A DNA stretch of 64,000 nucleotides from Mumia quercus (lineage in GTDB: Bacteria; Actinomycetota; Actinomycetes; Propionibacteriales; Nocardioidaceae), in assembly GCF_025506335.1 (NCBI RefSeq), contig NZ_JANZYO010000003.1, forward strand, positions 248,001-312,000, written 5' to 3'. The notes under the pieces are model-generated. The model ran no database searches and was not told the DNA's origin. It worked only from the letters and a program-made list of their open reading frames with translations. The position numbers and the translations under genes are program-made. Below, in pieces: positions 21,525 to 31,691 of the stretch; the stretch's first letter is position 1; every line of letters begins with the position of its first letter.

Positions 21525-23147
21525 TCAGCGGATGGCGCGGTGGAACGGCCCACCGTGCCCGAGTCCGTGCCCGTGCCCCTTGCCGGGACGCGGACGCTGC
21601 GGAGGCTCGACGCCGTTGACGGTCGACGTGTCCTGCGCGAACGTCCACGTCGCCGCCGCGACGGCGTCGGCGTTCACGTCGAGCGCGTGCGTGTTGACGT
21701 TGCCCACCAGCCGGTAGTCCTGACGCAGCTGGTCGTACAGCGCCTGGTCCTGCCCGTCGCCGCGGAGGTTGTCGCAGAACTCGTGGTAGCACGGGTCGTA
21801 CGAGGCGCCGGCGACGCCGCCGTAGAGCGCGGCCTCCTCCGCCGTCTTCACCCCCTCGGCCCCGGTGAACAGACCACCGGCCGGGATACCGACGGCGATG
21901 AACGGACCATAGTCGGAGCGGCCCGAGAACTCGGTGTCCTGGAAGGGCTCGCCCCGGTCGGCGTAGAACTTCTCGAACACGTCCTCGATGGCGTCGGACC
22001 CCGCCGGGATGGTGGCCGGGTCGGCCGTCCCGCTCGAGTTGTCGCCGTCGTACACGCCGAAGAAGTAGTTCGGGGAGCCGATCATGTCGAAGTTCAGGTA
22101 GAGCGCGATCTGGTCACGCTCCTCCTGCGACAGACCAGCGACGTACGCCTCGGACCCGAGCAGGCCCGACTCCTCCGCGCCCCACCACGCGAAGCGCACG
22201 GTGTTGTTCACCTTGGCGTTGCGCATCTGGATCGCGGTCTCGAGCAGCGCCGCGCTGCCGGTGCCGTTGTCGTTGATCCCCGCGCCCTCCTGCACGGAGT
22301 CGAGGTGTGCGCCCGCCATCACCACGTTGGAGTCGTCACCCCTGCGGGTCTCGGCGAGGACGTTGTACGCGGTGCGGGTCTCGGCGACGTAGTCGACGGT
22401 CACTGTGACGGTCGCTCCGGGGACCGAGGCCAGGTCCTCGCCGGCCGCCGAGGTGGCGAAGACGGTCGGGATGGTGAGGCCGGTCGCGTCACCGATCATG
22501 TTGATCAGGGCCGTACGGCCGGGCTGTCCCTCGTTCATGATGATGACGCCACCGGCGCCGGCGGCCTGGGCGTTGAGCGCCTTCTCGGCGAAGCCGCACG
22601 TGCCGCGCTGCATGAGGGCGATCGCGCCGGGCTGGAGCCCCGCGAAGTCCGCGGCCTCACACCCGCTGGTGTTGCTGTTCGGGGGGAGCCCGGCGGCCGG
22701 GACGACGAGGTCGATCGGCGTCAGCGGCCCGGTCACGGTGCCCTCGGGGCTGCCGGTGTCGAAGGCGTTGCGGAGGAAGTCCGTGCCCTCCTCGTACGTC
22801 CGCGGCTGCGGGCTGACCCGGATGAGCTCGGAGTTCTCCTCGGTGTACTCGAACGGGAACTCCTGGACCTGCGGGTCGTAGCCGGCCCGGCGCAGCTGCT
22901 TGACGACGTAGTCCACCGAGGCGGCGTAGCCGGGACGTCCGGCCGCGCGGTCGCCGTTCTCGTCGGCGACCTCCTGGAGCTCCTCGAGGTGGTCGAGCAC
23001 TGCCTTGAGCTTGACGGCGTGGGTGATCTTCTTGGTCGACTGGTCGTCGTGGTGAGGTGACCCGGCGCTGGCCGGCGCGGCGCCGGCGGCGACGAGGGTC
23101 GCGATCGCGAACCCCGCGCAGATGGTCGTCATCGACTTGCGTGACAC
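21525..23147 (-). CDS. Secreted M28-family zinc aminopeptidase with PA domain
   Basis: 540 aa from GTG 23147, chosen because an AGGAAGG ribosome site lies upstream and the first residues (SRKSMTT, then a hydrophobic core ending APASA) form a signal peptide. A protease-associated (PA) insert lies around residues 165-280 (GAIALMQRGTCGFAEKA). The M28 zinc ligands are visible: AGAHLDSVQEGAGINDNGTG (His, Asp), WWGAEESGLLGS (Glu pair), LNFDMIGSPN (Asp) and CYHEFCDN (His). It is likely an extracellular aminopeptidase of the Streptomyces griseus/leucyl aminopeptidase type. The C-terminal tail is rich in Gly/His/Arg. Confidence 0.93.
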   Translation of the reverse strand: MSRKSMTTICAGFAIATLVAAGAAPASAGSPHHDDQSTKKITHAVKLKAVLDHLEELQEVADENGDRAAGRPGYAASVDYVVKQLRRAGYDPQVQEFPFEYTEENSELIRVSPQPRTYEEGTDFLRNAFDTGSPEGTVTGPLTPIDLVVPAAGLPPNSNTSGCEAADFAGLQPGAIALMQRGTCGFAEKALNAQAAGAGGVIIMNEGQPGRTALINMIGDATGLTIPTVFATSAAGEDLASVPGATVTVTVDYVAETRTAYNVLAETRRGDDSNVVMAGAHLDSVQEGAGINDNGTGSAALLETAIQMRNAKVNNTVRFAWWGAEESGLLGSEAYVAGLSQEERDQIALYLNFDMIGSPNYFFGVYDGDNSSGTADPATIPAGSDAIEDVFEKFYADRGEPFQDTEFSGRSDYGPFIAVGIPAGGLFTGAEGVKTAEEAALYGGVAGASYDPCYHEFCDNLRGDGQDQALYDQLRQDYRLVGNVNTHALDVNADAVAAATWTFAQDTSTVNGVEPPQRPRPGKGHGHGLGHGGPFHRAIR

Positions 23148-23250
23148 GTGAACGAGCCCTTCCTGTGAAGTGCTCGGCCCCTGCCCGAGACCGCCGAACG
23201 GCATGAGCGTATGCCGAACGTGGCCCGTCCGCTGACCGTTTGAACCCCCC

Positions 23251-23754
23251 TCAGGCGTGAGGGGCGGACGCCCGCGCCGTCCTGTCACGGGCGGCGATCA
23301 TCGCCTGCACGCCCTCGAGCGACTCGCGGATGGTGGTGCCGTAGCCGTCGTGCGGGAGGACGTCGATGCGTGCCGCGGCGTGCTCGGCGTGGCGGCTCGC
23401 CTCGTCGAAACGGCCGAGCCTGCGCAGCACGTCGGCGAGGTTGAGGTGCAGCGACGGGAAGAAGCCGGCGATCGCCAGCGACGCGTGGTAGGACCGGGCG
23501 CGTTCGTCGGTCGTCTCGTGCGCTGCCGCGAGGGCCCGCTCGTCCCACACGAGCTCTTCCTCGGTCTCAGGCGTGACGTCGGCCAGGTAGTGGGCGATCA
23601 CGCAGCGGTGGAAAGCGTCGCCGCCGTCGCCGACCTCCTCCCAGAGGGTGAGGAGCTGGGCGCGCGCCGCCTCGGGGTCGCCCTCGTGCCCTCGCGTCAC
23701 CGCCTCGGTGACACGCTGCATGACGGGGTCGGGAGCGGGGGTGACATCAGCCAT
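23251..23754 (-). CDS. TPR-like helical protein of unknown function
   Basis: 167 aa, cytoplasmic, with no signal peptide. The sequence looks all-helical with tetratricopeptide-like pairs (FHRCVIAHYLADV; SLHLNLADVLRRLGRFDEASRHAEHA). Similar small proteins are common in actinobacteria without known function. The start ATG 23754 has TACGCT 6 nt upstream and no ribosome site, so it looks leaderless. It lies between two secreted peptidases, but nothing ties it to them functionally. Confidence 0.8.
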   Translation of the reverse strand: MADVTPAPDPVMQRVTEAVTRGHEGDPEAARAQLLTLWEEVGDGGDAFHRCVIAHYLADVTPETEEELVWDERALAAAHETTDERARSYHASLAIAGFFPSLHLNLADVLRRLGRFDEASRHAEHAAARIDVLPHDGYGTTIRESLEGVQAMIAARDRTARASAPHA

Positions 23755-23760
23755 GCGCCG

Positions 23761-23766
23761 AGCGTA
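23761..23766 (-). promoter_or_regulatory. Leaderless -10 box of the TPR-like gene
   Basis: Minus-strand TACGCT (23766 to 23761) ends 6 nt before ATG 23754 and fits TAnnnT. Confidence 0.5.
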
Positions 23767-23769
23767 CGA

Positions 23770-23803
23770 GAGGGCGCGGACACGATCGTGCGTCCGCGCC
23801 CTC
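23770..23803 (-). terminator. Perfect 12-bp hairpin after the subtilase gene
   Basis: GAGGGCGCGGAC (23770-23781) pairs with GTCCGCGCCCTC (23792-23803). The loop itself contains the palindrome ACGATCGT. It lies 20 nt past the subtilase stop and directly upstream of the next gene's -10 box. Confidence 0.7.
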
Positions 23804-23823
23804 GCGACGGGGCTCGCTACCGG

Positions 23824-25803
23824 TCAGCGGACCCGCAGCGTGATCGGCCTGGAGACCGAGCGCTTGTACGCGGGGTGCTTGGCCACGTACGTCGCCGTGA
23901 TCTTGTGCTTGCCGCGCTTGAGCTTCGTGGCCGACAGCTTGAGGACGGCCTTGCCCTTCTTGACCTTGACGGTCTTGATCTTCTTCTTGCCGTCACGGAA
24001 GACGACCTTGCCCTTGAGCGGGCCGGCCGCGACCTTGACCCTGGCGACGAGCTTGGCGCCCGACCGCCCGTAGCGCGTCTTCTTCGGCGTGACCTTCAGG
24101 CGGACGCTCGTGGCGACCTTCGGGACCCGGACCCCGTTGGTGCTCCGCCAGAGCGCGGGCGAGCCGGCCCCCTTGCGTCCGGCGACCTGGGCCTGGACGA
24201 GCGCCCCGCCGTCGGCCGTGCCGATGCGGTACGACGCCGCGGTGGCGCCGGGGATCGGCTTGCCGTTGCGCAGCCAGCGGTACGAGAAGGACGTCGGGCT
24301 TCTCGTCCACGTGCCGTTCGTCGTGGTGAGCACGGCACCGCGCACGCCGGAGCCCTTCATCACCGGCGCCGCCGTGGCGAGCGACAGCTTCGACACGTCG
24401 AGGATGCCCGTGCCGCAGTCGGCGGGGACGCAGTTGGTCCGGCCGTTGGACAGGCGCGGGAACGGCTTGACGGCCCACCGCAGCGCGTGCTCGACGGTGG
24501 CTGGGCTGTAGGAGCCGTGCGACAGGATCAGCGCGGCGGCCCCGGCGACGGCGGGGGAGGCCATGCTGGTGCCTGCCTGCTCGCCCCAGGTCGCCGCGGC
24601 CGGCGTCGTCGCGCCGGTGTTGAGCGTCGAGAAGACCTGGCTGCCGACGACGGCGTCGCCGCCGGCGGCCGAGAGGTCGAGCGCCGTGCCGTAGTTCGAG
24701 TACGGCGTCCAGACGCTGCCGGAGGCGGTGTTGGCGACCTGGCCGAGCTTGTTGGTGGCACCGACGGTGATGACGCCGGCACAGTTGGCCGGGGCGAAGC
24801 CCCAGGCGTTGCGGTTGGCGTTGCCGGCGGCCACGACCACGACGGTGCCGCGGGAACGGGCCACGCGGATGGCGTCGCTGAGCACCGCCGGGCAGCTGGA
24901 TGCCGCGCCGGCGATCGACAGGTTGAGGACGCGGGCAGGCGTCGCGTTGCGCGGGAGACCGGGGACCTTCGCGCCCGAGCCCCAGCGCACGGCGGCGGCG
25001 ACGTCGGACATCGAGCCGCCGCAGCGCCCCAGCACCCGCAGGTGCTGGAGGCGGACACCGGGGGCGTTGCCCGCGACGCCGTAGCCGTCGTTGGCGCGGG
25101 CGCCGGCGATCCCGGCGACGTGCGTGCCGTGCCAGGTGCTGCGGTTGGCGGGGATGCCGGCCCCGCACTCGCCGGCCGCCGCCCAGTCTCCCTGGTCGGC
25201 GGGGTTGCCGTCGCGCCCGTGGCCGTCGCGGGCCCGCCACGCGCTGCTGATGAAGTCCATCCCGGCGACGGTCTTGCTGTCGAGGTCGGGGTGGCTGGTC
25301 CGGCCGGTGTCGACGATCCCGACGACGACGCTGCCCGCCGTCGACGGCCACGCCGCGAAGGACTTGGAGCCGTACTCGCCGTGGATGTTCCACTGGCGCG
25401 ACCACTGCGGGTCGTTCGGCGTGGCCGCGGGCAGCACGAGCAGGTCGGGCTCGACGCCGGCGACCCCCGGCAGGGCGGCGAGCTCGGCGGCGGCCTTCTC
25501 GGCCTCGGCGAGCGTGGTCGGCTCGGCGAAGGCGAGCGCGTCGACGCCGTCGGCGACCGGCGTCGTCGTGGGGGCGGTCTCGACGCCCTCGTCCGCGACG
25601 ACGCTGCGCGCCGCGGTGAGCGACGGACGGGCGCCGTCCTCGTAGGTGACGACGAGGCCGGCCGCGCGAGGCGTCGGCGAGCTCGAGGCCGGGTCGGTGG
25701 GGCCCTCGGTGCGGGGCGAGTCGGAGGCGGCGGCCGGTGCGACGGCGGCGAGCACGAGGCTGGCTCCGGCGACCAGCGCGCACGCGCGGGAAAGTCGTGA
25801 CAT
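23824..25803 (-). CDS. Secreted S8 subtilisin-like serine protease with Ig-like C-terminus
   Basis: 659 aa from ATG 25803. An N-terminal signal peptide (Ala/Leu-rich to about residue 27) is followed by an inhibitor-like propeptide and the peptidase domain. The catalytic triad is visible: GIVDTGRTSHPDL (Asp, about 164), WHGTHVAGIAGA (His, about 223) and GTSMASPAVAGAA (Ser, about 412). The C-terminal 180 residues contain one repeat module (FSYRWLRNGKPIPGATAASY) and a Lys-rich Ig-like domain ending PITLRVR. The same module pair ends the cohesin-like protein at 20370-21416. The gene is divergent from nuoA2 with a 78-bp shared control region. Confidence 0.95.
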   Translation of the reverse strand: MSRLSRACALVAGASLVLAAVAPAAASDSPRTEGPTDPASSSPTPRAAGLVVTYEDGARPSLTAARSVVADEGVETAPTTTPVADGVDALAFAEPTTLAEAEKAAAELAALPGVAGVEPDLLVLPAATPNDPQWSRQWNIHGEYGSKSFAAWPSTAGSVVVGIVDTGRTSHPDLDSKTVAGMDFISSAWRARDGHGRDGNPADQGDWAAAGECGAGIPANRSTWHGTHVAGIAGARANDGYGVAGNAPGVRLQHLRVLGRCGGSMSDVAAAVRWGSGAKVPGLPRNATPARVLNLSIAGAASSCPAVLSDAIRVARSRGTVVVVAAGNANRNAWGFAPANCAGVITVGATNKLGQVANTASGSVWTPYSNYGTALDLSAAGGDAVVGSQVFSTLNTGATTPAAATWGEQAGTSMASPAVAGAAALILSHGSYSPATVEHALRWAVKPFPRLSNGRTNCVPADCGTGILDVSKLSLATAAPVMKGSGVRGAVLTTTNGTWTRSPTSFSYRWLRNGKPIPGATAASYRIGTADGGALVQAQVAGRKGAGSPALWRSTNGVRVPKVATSVRLKVTPKKTRYGRSGAKLVARVKVAAGPLKGKVVFRDGKKKIKTVKVKKGKAVLKLSATKLKRGKHKITATYVAKHPAYKRSVSRPITLRVR

Positions 25804-25810
25804 GCGCCCT

Positions 25811-25816
25811 AGTCTG
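25811..25816 (-). promoter_or_regulatory. Leaderless -10 box of the subtilase gene
   Basis: Minus-strand CAGACT (25816 to 25811) ends 7 nt before ATG 25803. It mirrors TAGACT ahead of nuoA2 on the other strand at the same 7-nt spacing. Confidence 0.5.
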
Positions 25817-25868
25817 GAGGGTGCAGGGGTCGCGCCGTACGGGCCCCACGAAGGGGCTGGTGACCCCC

Positions 25869-25874
25869 TAGACT
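25869..25874 (+). promoter_or_regulatory. Leaderless -10 box of the second nuo operon
   Basis: TAGACT ends 7 nt before ATG 25882, with no ribosome binding site between. The whole ten-gene nuo operon probably starts from a leaderless message at this point. Confidence 0.55.
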
Positions 25875-25881
25875 CAGCCGC

Positions 25882-26256
25882 ATGTCCGACTACGCCGACT
25901 ACCTCGCGTCGTACGCCTCGGTGGCCGCGATCCTGGTCGTCGGCGTGCTCGTCGCGGCCGGGATGCTGGGTGCCAACCGGCTCCTGCGACCCGTCGTCGC
26001 CGACCCGGCCAAGCTGCTGACGTACGAGTCCGGTGTCGACCCGGTCGGGTCAGGCTGGGCGCAGAGCAACGTGCGCTACTACGTCTACGCGTTCCTCTAC
26101 GTGATCTTCGCGGTCGACGCCGTCTTCCTCTTCCCCTGGGCGGTGGTCTTCGCCGCGATCGGGTGGCAGGCCGCCGTCGAGATGGCCGTCTTCCTCGGCT
26201 TCATCGCGGTCGGGCTGGTGTACGCCTGGCGCAAGGGGGTGCTCACATGGACGTGA
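25882..26256 (+). CDS. nuoA: Complex I subunit A, second copy
   Basis: 124 aa with three transmembrane segments. Typical NuoA stretches are [17 protein letters not shown] and [22 protein letters not shown] (quoted in part). The loop after the first helix contacts NuoD/NuoH in known complexes. It is the first gene of the second, ten-gene complex I operon. Its stop lies 10 nt inside nuoB2. Confidence 0.95.
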   Translation: MSDYADYLASYASVAAILVVGVLVAAGMLGANRLLRPVVADPAKLLTYESGVDPVGSGWAQSNVRYYVYAFLYVIFAVDAVFLFPWAVVFAAIGWQAAVEMAVFLGFIAVGLVYAWRKGVLTWT

Positions 26257-26852
26257 CCCGTCCGTCGGTCGACCTGGGGGTCCCGACGATCCAGCGTCTC
26301 GACGCTCCCGAGCTCGGCGTCGGGTCCGCGCTCGCGCCGCGCCCGGTCCGCTACCTCCTCAACTGGGGCCGTCGTTACTCCCTCTGGGTGTTCAACTTTG
26401 GCCTTGCCTGCTGCGCCATCGAGTTCATGGCGGCGTCGATGGCCCGGCACGACTTCATCCGTCTCGGGGTCATCCCCTTCGCGCCGGGCCCGCGCCAGGC
26501 CGACCTGATGATCGTCTCGGGCACGGTGACCGACAAGATGGCGCCCGCGATCGAGCGGCTGTACGCCCAGATGCCGGACCCGAAGTACGTCATCTCGTTC
26601 GGTTCTTGCGCGAACTCGGGCGGCCCCTACTGGGACTCCTACTGCGTCACCAAGGGCGTCGACCAGATCATCCCCGTCGACGTGTACGTGCCGGGGTGCC
26701 CGCCGCGCCCCGAGGCACTCCTGCAAGGGATCGTCACCCTCCAGGACAAGATCGCCGGCGAGGACCTCGCGCAGCGGTACGGGCGGACGGGGCTGCGCCG
26801 TTCGCTCTCCTCGCTCCTCCGCCCGCCCGTCACGCCTGAGCAGGACGGGTAG
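26247..26852 (+). CDS. nuoB: Complex I subunit B, second copy
   Basis: Carries terminal cluster N2 that reduces quinone. It is 201 aa from ATG 26247 (the longer in-frame opening upstream lies within nuoA2). All four cluster ligands are present: [10 protein letters not shown] (adjacent Cys pair), [10 protein letters not shown] and [11 protein letters not shown]. The chain from NuoI to quinone is therefore intact in this copy even though the NADH module genes are missing. Confidence 0.95.
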   Translation: MDVTRPSVDLGVPTIQRLDAPELGVGSALAPRPVRYLLNWGRRYSLWVFNFGLACCAIEFMAASMARHDFIRLGVIPFAPGPRQADLMIVSGTVTDKMAPAIERLYAQMPDPKYVISFGSCANSGGPYWDSYCVTKGVDQIIPVDVYVPGCPPRPEALLQGIVTLQDKIAGEDLAQRYGRTGLRRSLSSLLRPPVTPEQDG

Positions 26853-26857
26853 CCGGC

Positions 26858-27613
26858 GTGGGATGGGCCGAGGACGTCGCCGACCTCGGGCGCGCGGTCG
26901 CGGGAGACCGGGTCACGATGGCGCAGGAGTTCGGGCAGCACACGCTCACGGTTCCCGCGGGGTGGTGGCGACCGGTCGTGACCGCGCTCCGTGACCAGGG
27001 GCAGTGCCAGTTCTTCGACTGGCTCAGCGCGGTCGACGAGGCCGGTTCGCCGAGCCCGTACCCCGACGAGCCCGACCTCGCCGGCGGGCTGCGCGTGGTG
27101 TGCCACCTCGCGTCGCTCTCGCCCGGCGTCGGCCGCACGGCCGTGCGCCACCTCCTCGTCCAGACCCACGTGCCCCGTGCCGAGCCCGTCCTCGACTCGG
27201 TCGTCGACGTGTACGCGGGCGCGGCGTGGCACGAGCGCGAGACGCACGAGATGTTCGGCGTCGACTTCCGCGGCGGCGTGCCGCTGGAGACGTTGCTGCT
27301 TCCCGACGCCTTCGAGGGTCACCCGCTGCGCAAGGAGTTCGTGCTGGCGTCGCGGGTCGTGAAGGCCTGGCCCGGGGCGAAGGAGCCGGGGGAGTCCGAC
27401 CACGACGTCGCCGCCGCGGACTCCTCTCCCGGACGCCGTCGCATGCGTCCGCCGGGGGTGCCCGACGCCGAGCAGTGGGGTCCCCGCGAGCCGGGGTCGC
27501 CGGCCCCCGACCCGCTCGGCCACGCGACCGCCGGGCCAGCGGCGCGGCCCGCCCGTCCGCGGCGCAACCGGCGCGCCACACCGCCCGACAGCCCGCCGGA
27601 GGAGGGGACGTGA
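26858..27613 (+). CDS. nuoC: Complex I subunit C, second copy, with Pro-rich tail
   Basis: 30-kDa subunit, 251 aa from GTG 26858. The core (residues 1-165) shows [12 protein letters not shown] and [11 protein letters not shown], the family signature. The last 85 residues are Pro/Arg/Ala-rich, low complexity and unrelated to NuoD, so this is not a NuoCD fusion. In standard operons nuoD follows at this point; here the next gene is nuoH2, whose GTG overlaps this stop by 4 nt. There is therefore no space in which nuoD could hide. Confidence 0.92.
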   Translation: MGWAEDVADLGRAVAGDRVTMAQEFGQHTLTVPAGWWRPVVTALRDQGQCQFFDWLSAVDEAGSPSPYPDEPDLAGGLRVVCHLASLSPGVGRTAVRHLLVQTHVPRAEPVLDSVVDVYAGAAWHERETHEMFGVDFRGGVPLETLLLPDAFEGHPLRKEFVLASRVVKAWPGAKEPGESDHDVAAADSSPGRRRMRPPGVPDAEQWGPREPGSPAPDPLGHATAGPAARPARPRRNRRATPPDSPPEEGT

Positions 27614-28560
27614 TCGACGTCGTCGACCTCCTGCGCTGCCTGCTGGTGCTCGCGGCGTTCCTGGTGCTGCCGCTGGCCGTGGGTCAGCTCGAGCACAAGA
27701 CCATGGCGCACATGCAGTCGCGTGTCGGCCCGATGTACGCCGGCGGCTTCCACGGGTGGGCCCAGCTGGTCGCCGACGGCGTGAAGTTCGCGCAGAAGGA
27801 GGACGTGGTCCCGCGGGCCGCCGACCGTCCCGTCTTCGCGCTCGCGCCGGCGGTCGCCCTCGTGCCGTACCTGGTGGTCCTCTTCGTGATCCCGCTCGGC
27901 CCGAGCATGGTCGGCGCCGACCTCGACCTGGGACTCTTCTTCGCGCTGGCGGTGATGAGCGTCGGCGTCCTCGGGACGCTCATGGGCGGCTGGGCGAGCG
28001 CCAACAAGTACTCCCTCCTGGGCGGCCTGCGCACGGCGTCGCAGCTGATGAGCTACGAGCTGCCGATGGTCCTCGCCGCGGTCTCGGCGGCGATGATGGC
28101 GGGCTCCCTCTCGCTGGTCGCGATCGTGCAGGCCTGGGAGTGGTCGTGGCTCCTCTGGCAGCTGCCCGCGCTGTGCGTGTTCGTGGTGGCGGGGCTCGCC
28201 GAGCTGCAGCGGCCTCCGTTCGACATGCCGATCGCCGACGCCGAGGTGATCCTCGGCCCCTACACCGAGTACGGAGGCATGCGCTTCGCGATGTTCCTCC
28301 TCGCGGAGTACGCCGGCATCGTCGTGCTCGCGGCGCTCACGACGACCCTCTTCCTCGGCGGGTGGCGCGGCCCGTCCTCCGAGGAGCTGGGATGGTTGTG
28401 GGCCCTCCTCAAGACGTTCGCGGTGGCGTTCTGCGTGGTGTGGTTCCGGGTCGCGTGGCCGCGGCTGCGCGAGGACCAGCTCAACGCCCTCGCCTGGAAG
28501 CTGCTGGTGCCCGTCACGCTCGGGCAGCTGGCCCTGACGACGGTGGTGGTGCTCGCATGA
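27610..28560 (+). CDS. nuoH: Complex I subunit H, second copy
   Basis: Quinone-chamber membrane subunit, 316 aa from GTG 27610 overlapping the nuoC2 stop. Conserved parts are [30 protein letters not shown] and [19 protein letters not shown]. It lacks the hydrophilic C-terminal extension of the first NuoH (4455-5711). The gene directly follows nuoC2, with nuoD, E, F and G absent. Confidence 0.95.
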   Translation: MIDVVDLLRCLLVLAAFLVLPLAVGQLEHKTMAHMQSRVGPMYAGGFHGWAQLVADGVKFAQKEDVVPRAADRPVFALAPAVALVPYLVVLFVIPLGPSMVGADLDLGLFFALAVMSVGVLGTLMGGWASANKYSLLGGLRTASQLMSYELPMVLAAVSAAMMAGSLSLVAIVQAWEWSWLLWQLPALCVFVVAGLAELQRPPFDMPIADAEVILGPYTEYGGMRFAMFLLAEYAGIVVLAALTTTLFLGGWRGPSSEELGWLWALLKTFAVAFCVVWFRVAWPRLREDQLNALAWKLLVPVTLGQLALTTVVVLA

Positions 28561-29093
28561 AGGGTCTCCTCAAGGGTCTGCGCGTCACGTGGCACAACCT
28601 CACCCGCCGTGCAGTGACCCAGCAGTATCCCGACGTCCTCCCGCAGCTGCCTCCGCGCAGCCGCGGAGTCATCGCGCTGCAGGAGGAGAACTGCACGTCC
28701 TGCATGCTGTGCGCGCGCGAGTGCCCCGCGTGGTGCATCTACATCGACTCGCACAAGGAGACGGCGCCGCCGGCGACCGAGGGCGGGCGCGAGCGGTCGT
28801 TCAACGTCCTCGACCGCTTCGACATCGACTACTCGTTGTGCATGTACTGCGGCATCTGTGTCGAGGTCTGCCCCTTCGACGCGCTGCACTGGTCGCCCGA
28901 GTTCGAGTACGCCGAGCTCGACATCCGCGACCTGACGCATGACAAGGACCGCCTCCGCGAGTGGATGTGGACCGTCCCGCCCCCTCAGCCGCTCGATCCC
29001 GCGGCCGAGCCGCCGAAGGAGATCGGGGTGGCGGAGAGGGCGGCCGAGCGTGAGGCAGCGAAGGCGCAGGATCCCCCGGAGCCTCCCGCATGA
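28557..29093 (+). CDS. nuoI: Complex I subunit I, second copy
   Basis: 178 aa from ATG 28557 (ATGA overlap with nuoH2). Both 4Fe-4S motifs are complete: [12 protein letters not shown] and [13 protein letters not shown] Pro/Ala/Glu-rich tail follows [15 protein letters not shown]. With the NADH module genes absent, these two clusters are the exposed entry point for electrons, where ferredoxin docks in chloroplast-type and methanogen-type complexes (family knowledge; docking here is inference). Confidence 0.95.
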   Translation: MKGLLKGLRVTWHNLTRRAVTQQYPDVLPQLPPRSRGVIALQEENCTSCMLCARECPAWCIYIDSHKETAPPATEGGRERSFNVLDRFDIDYSLCMYCGICVEVCPFDALHWSPEFEYAELDIRDLTHDKDRLREWMWTVPPPQPLDPAAEPPKEIGVAERAAEREAAKAQDPPEPPA

Positions 29094-29593
29094 CAGCCGT
29101 CACGGTGGTGTTCGCGGCCCTCGGTCTCGTCACGCTGGTGTCGGCCTTCCTGGTCGTCACCAGCGACCAGATCGTGCACGCGGCGCTCTGGCTGGTCGTG
29201 ACGCTGGGCGCCCTCGCCGCGCTGTACGTCCTGCTCGCCGCGGAGCTGGTGGCGTGGGTCCAGGTGCTCATCTACGTCGGCTCGGTCGTCGTCCTCCTGC
29301 TCTTCGCGCTGATGCTGACCCGGGCTCCGACCGGCAGCGGCTCCGCCACGGCGACGGCGAACCAGCCGCTGGCCGGCGTGGTCGCCGCGGCGGTGACCGT
29401 CGCGCTCGGTGCGGTGATGTGGGCCGGGTTCGGCGGAGAGGTGATCGACGAGGACGCCATCCGGATCGGCACCGCCGAGCGCCTCGGCGACGCGGTTTTC
29501 CGTACCTGGGTGCTGCCGTTCGAGGTCCTCTCGGTCGTGCTGCTCGCGGCGCTGGTCGGCGCCATCGTGCTCACGCGCAGGGGGGATCGCTGA
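29090..29593 (+). CDS. nuoJ: Complex I subunit J, second copy
   Basis: 167 aa, five transmembrane segments, from ATG 29090 (ATGA overlap). The [20 protein letters not shown] segment is the family signature. It ends right after the last membrane helix (LTRRGDR), without the roughly 100-residue tail of the first NuoJ. Confidence 0.94.
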   Translation: MTAVTVVFAALGLVTLVSAFLVVTSDQIVHAALWLVVTLGALAALYVLLAAELVAWVQVLIYVGSVVVLLLFALMLTRAPTGSGSATATANQPLAGVVAAAVTVALGAVMWAGFGGEVIDEDAIRIGTAERLGDAVFRTWVLPFEVLSVVLLAALVGAIVLTRRGDR

Positions 29594-29925
29594 TGCCCCT
29601 GATGCTCCCGTTGACCGTCTCCTGCGGACTGTTCGGTCTGGGCCTGTACGCGGTGCTGGCCCGCCGGCACGCCGTGATGGTGCTGCTGGGCGTCGAGCTG
29701 ATGCTGAACGCCGTCAACCTCAACCTGGTCGCCTTCGACACCTGGTGGGCCGACACGCTGCACACCGGCCAGTCGCTCACCCTGTTCGTGATCGCGCTCG
29801 CCGCCGCCGAGATCGGCCTGGGCCTCGCGATCGTGCTCGTGATGTTCCGTACGGTCGGCAGCGCCGACGTCGACGGGCAGGCACGTCTGCCCGACGTGCT
29901 CCCGGACGGGGGTGACGAGCTGTGA
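29593..29925 (+). CDS. nuoK: Complex I subunit K, second copy
   Basis: 110 aa with three transmembrane segments from ATG 29593 (TGATG overlap with nuoJ2). [20 protein letters not shown] carries the conserved membrane Glu and [17 protein letters not shown] the second. A 15-residue hydrophilic tail precedes the stop, which overlaps the nuoL2 GTG. Confidence 0.95.
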   Translation: MPLMLPLTVSCGLFGLGLYAVLARRHAVMVLLGVELMLNAVNLNLVAFDTWWADTLHTGQSLTLFVIALAAAEIGLGLAIVLVMFRTVGSADVDGQARLPDVLPDGGDEL

Positions 29926-31691
29926 GGCGACGCGAGTCCGCGCCTGCCGTCGCGATCACGGCGCTGCTGGCGCTCTGCGCGGCGGTCGTCGCGTTCCCGC
30001 GGCTGGGGGAGCGCACCGGGCCGTACGGGGAGCCGGCCGGCATCCGTACGACGCTCGTCGACGGCGGCGACCTGCTCGGAGTGTCGGTGACGTTCTTCGT
30101 CGACCACCTCAGCGCGGTGATGCTGCTCCTCGCCGCCGGGGTCGGACTGCTGGTCCAGATCTACTCCGTCGCCTACCTGGCCGGCGACGCGCGCTACCGC
30201 GCATACACGACGATCATCCAGCTCTTCCTCGTCGCGATGGCCACGGTCGTTGTCGCCGACAACTTGTGGATGCTCCTGGTCGGCTGGGAGGTGATGGGCC
30301 TGTGCTCGTACCTGCTCATCAGCCACCACTGGGAGCTCGGGCCGGCGCGGGCGGGGGCGGTGAAGGCCTTCCTGCTGACCCGCATCGGCGACCTCGGCCT
30401 GCTGGTCGCGATCTTCGCGATCGGGCAGACCTTCGGCACGTACGAGATCAGCGAGGTCCTCAGCGCGATGGCGTCGCCGGACGCACCCGACGGGCTCACC
30501 TGGATCGGTCTGCTGCTGGTCCTCGCGGTCGTCGGCAAGTCCGCGCAGTTCCCGCTGCACACGTGGCTGGCCGACGCGATGCCGGGCCCGACGCCGATCA
30601 GCGCCCTCATCCACGCCGCGACGATGGTGGCGGCGGGCGTCTTCCTGGTCGCGCGGCTCTACCCGGTGCTCGCGGCCTCCGCGGTGACGATGACCGTGCT
30701 CGCGGTGATCGCGTGCGTGACGATGCTGCTGGCCGCGATGTTCGCGCTGACCTCCCACGACCTCAAGCGTGTGCTCGCGTGGTCGACGGTGAGCCAGCTG
30801 GCGTACATGTTCGCGGCGTTGTCGGTCGGCGGGTACGACGCCGGCATCGACCACCTGCTGTCCCACGGCGCGTTCAAGGCGCTGCTCTTCCTCGCGGCCG
30901 GGTCGGTCGCGCACGCGGTCGGGTCCACGGCGCTCGCAGAGCTGGGAGGCCTGCGCGCGGTGATGCCGTGGACCTTCGCCACCGCGACGATCGGGTTCGC
31001 CGCGCTCGCGGGCGTCGTGCCGACCGTCGGGTTCTTCAGCAAGGACGCGGTGATCGAGGCCGCGTGGCACGGGATCGGCCACGACGCGCCCGTCGCGCCG
31101 GTCGTCGCCGCGCTCGTGCTGGTGGTCGGGCTCGTCACCGCCGTCGTGACGGTCGCGTACGCGTTCCGGACCTGGTGGAAGGTGTTCTTCGCCGCAGATC
31201 CGGCGGCCGCGGCGAGGCTCGCCGAGGCGCGCAGCGCCACCGGTCGCTCGTACGAGGCGCCGCCGCTGATGGTCGGTCCGCTGGTCGTCCTCGCGGCAGC
31301 GAGCATCCTCCTGAGCCTCGCGATGCCGCTGCACCCGCTGACCGGCCTGGTGACCACGGTCCTGGTCGCCGCTGCCGGGTGGTTCACCTGGCAGACGATG
31401 GCCGCGGGCCGCGACCCGGCCGACCTGCTCGGGCCCGCCCGCCGCGCGTTCGACCGCGAGCTCGCGATGGACGTCGCGTACGACCGCGCGGGCACCGCCG
31501 CCCGGGGGGCGGGCGACGTCGTCGTCGCGACCGACCGCGACATCCTCGGGTTCTACCCGCGCGCGACGGCCTGGGTCGCGGTGACGCTCTCGAAGGGGTT
31601 CACCAAGGCGCAGTCCGGTAACGCCCAGACGTACGTCACCGTCCTCGCGGTCGGTGCGCTCCTCCTCGCAGGCCTGGTGGTGGTCCGGTGA
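29922..31691 (+). CDS. nuoL: Complex I subunit L, second copy
   Basis: Antiporter-like pump subunit, 589 aa from GTG 29922. Conserved pieces are [17 protein letters not shown] (channel Glu), [20 protein letters not shown] and [12 protein letters not shown]. The region after residue 500 keeps an amphipathic stretch and a final membrane helix ([18 protein letters not shown]), so the lateral helix is probably retained. All residues I can recognise as essential for pumping are in place. Confidence 0.95.
   Translation: MRRRESAPAVAITALLALCAAVVAFPRLGERTGPYGEPAGIRTTLVDGGDLLGVSVTFFVDHLSAVMLLLAAGVGLLVQIYSVAYLAGDARYRAYTTIIQLFLVAMATVVVADNLWMLLVGWEVMGLCSYLLISHHWELGPARAGAVKAFLLTRIGDLGLLVAIFAIGQTFGTYEISEVLSAMASPDAPDGLTWIGLLLVLAVVGKSAQFPLHTWLADAMPGPTPISALIHAATMVAAGVFLVARLYPVLAASAVTMTVLAVIACVTMLLAAMFALTSHDLKRVLAWSTVSQLAYMFAALSVGGYDAGIDHLLSHGAFKALLFLAAGSVAHAVGSTALAELGGLRAVMPWTFATATIGFAALAGVVPTVGFFSKDAVIEAAWHGIGHDAPVAPVVAALVLVVGLVTAVVTVAYAFRTWWKVFFAADPAAAARLAEARSATGRSYEAPPLMVGPLVVLAAASILLSLAMPLHPLTGLVTTVLVAAAGWFTWQTMAAGRDPADLLGPARRAFDRELAMDVAYDRAGTAARGAGDVVVATDRDILGFYPRATAWVAVTLSKGFTKAQSGNAQTYVTVLAVGALLLAGLVVVR

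Noticed and set aside
26858-27613. NuoC2 as a possible NuoCD fusion
   Set aside because: The C-terminal 85 residues are Pro/Arg-rich low complexity and contain none of the NuoD histidine or quinone-site motifs; the total length is far too short.
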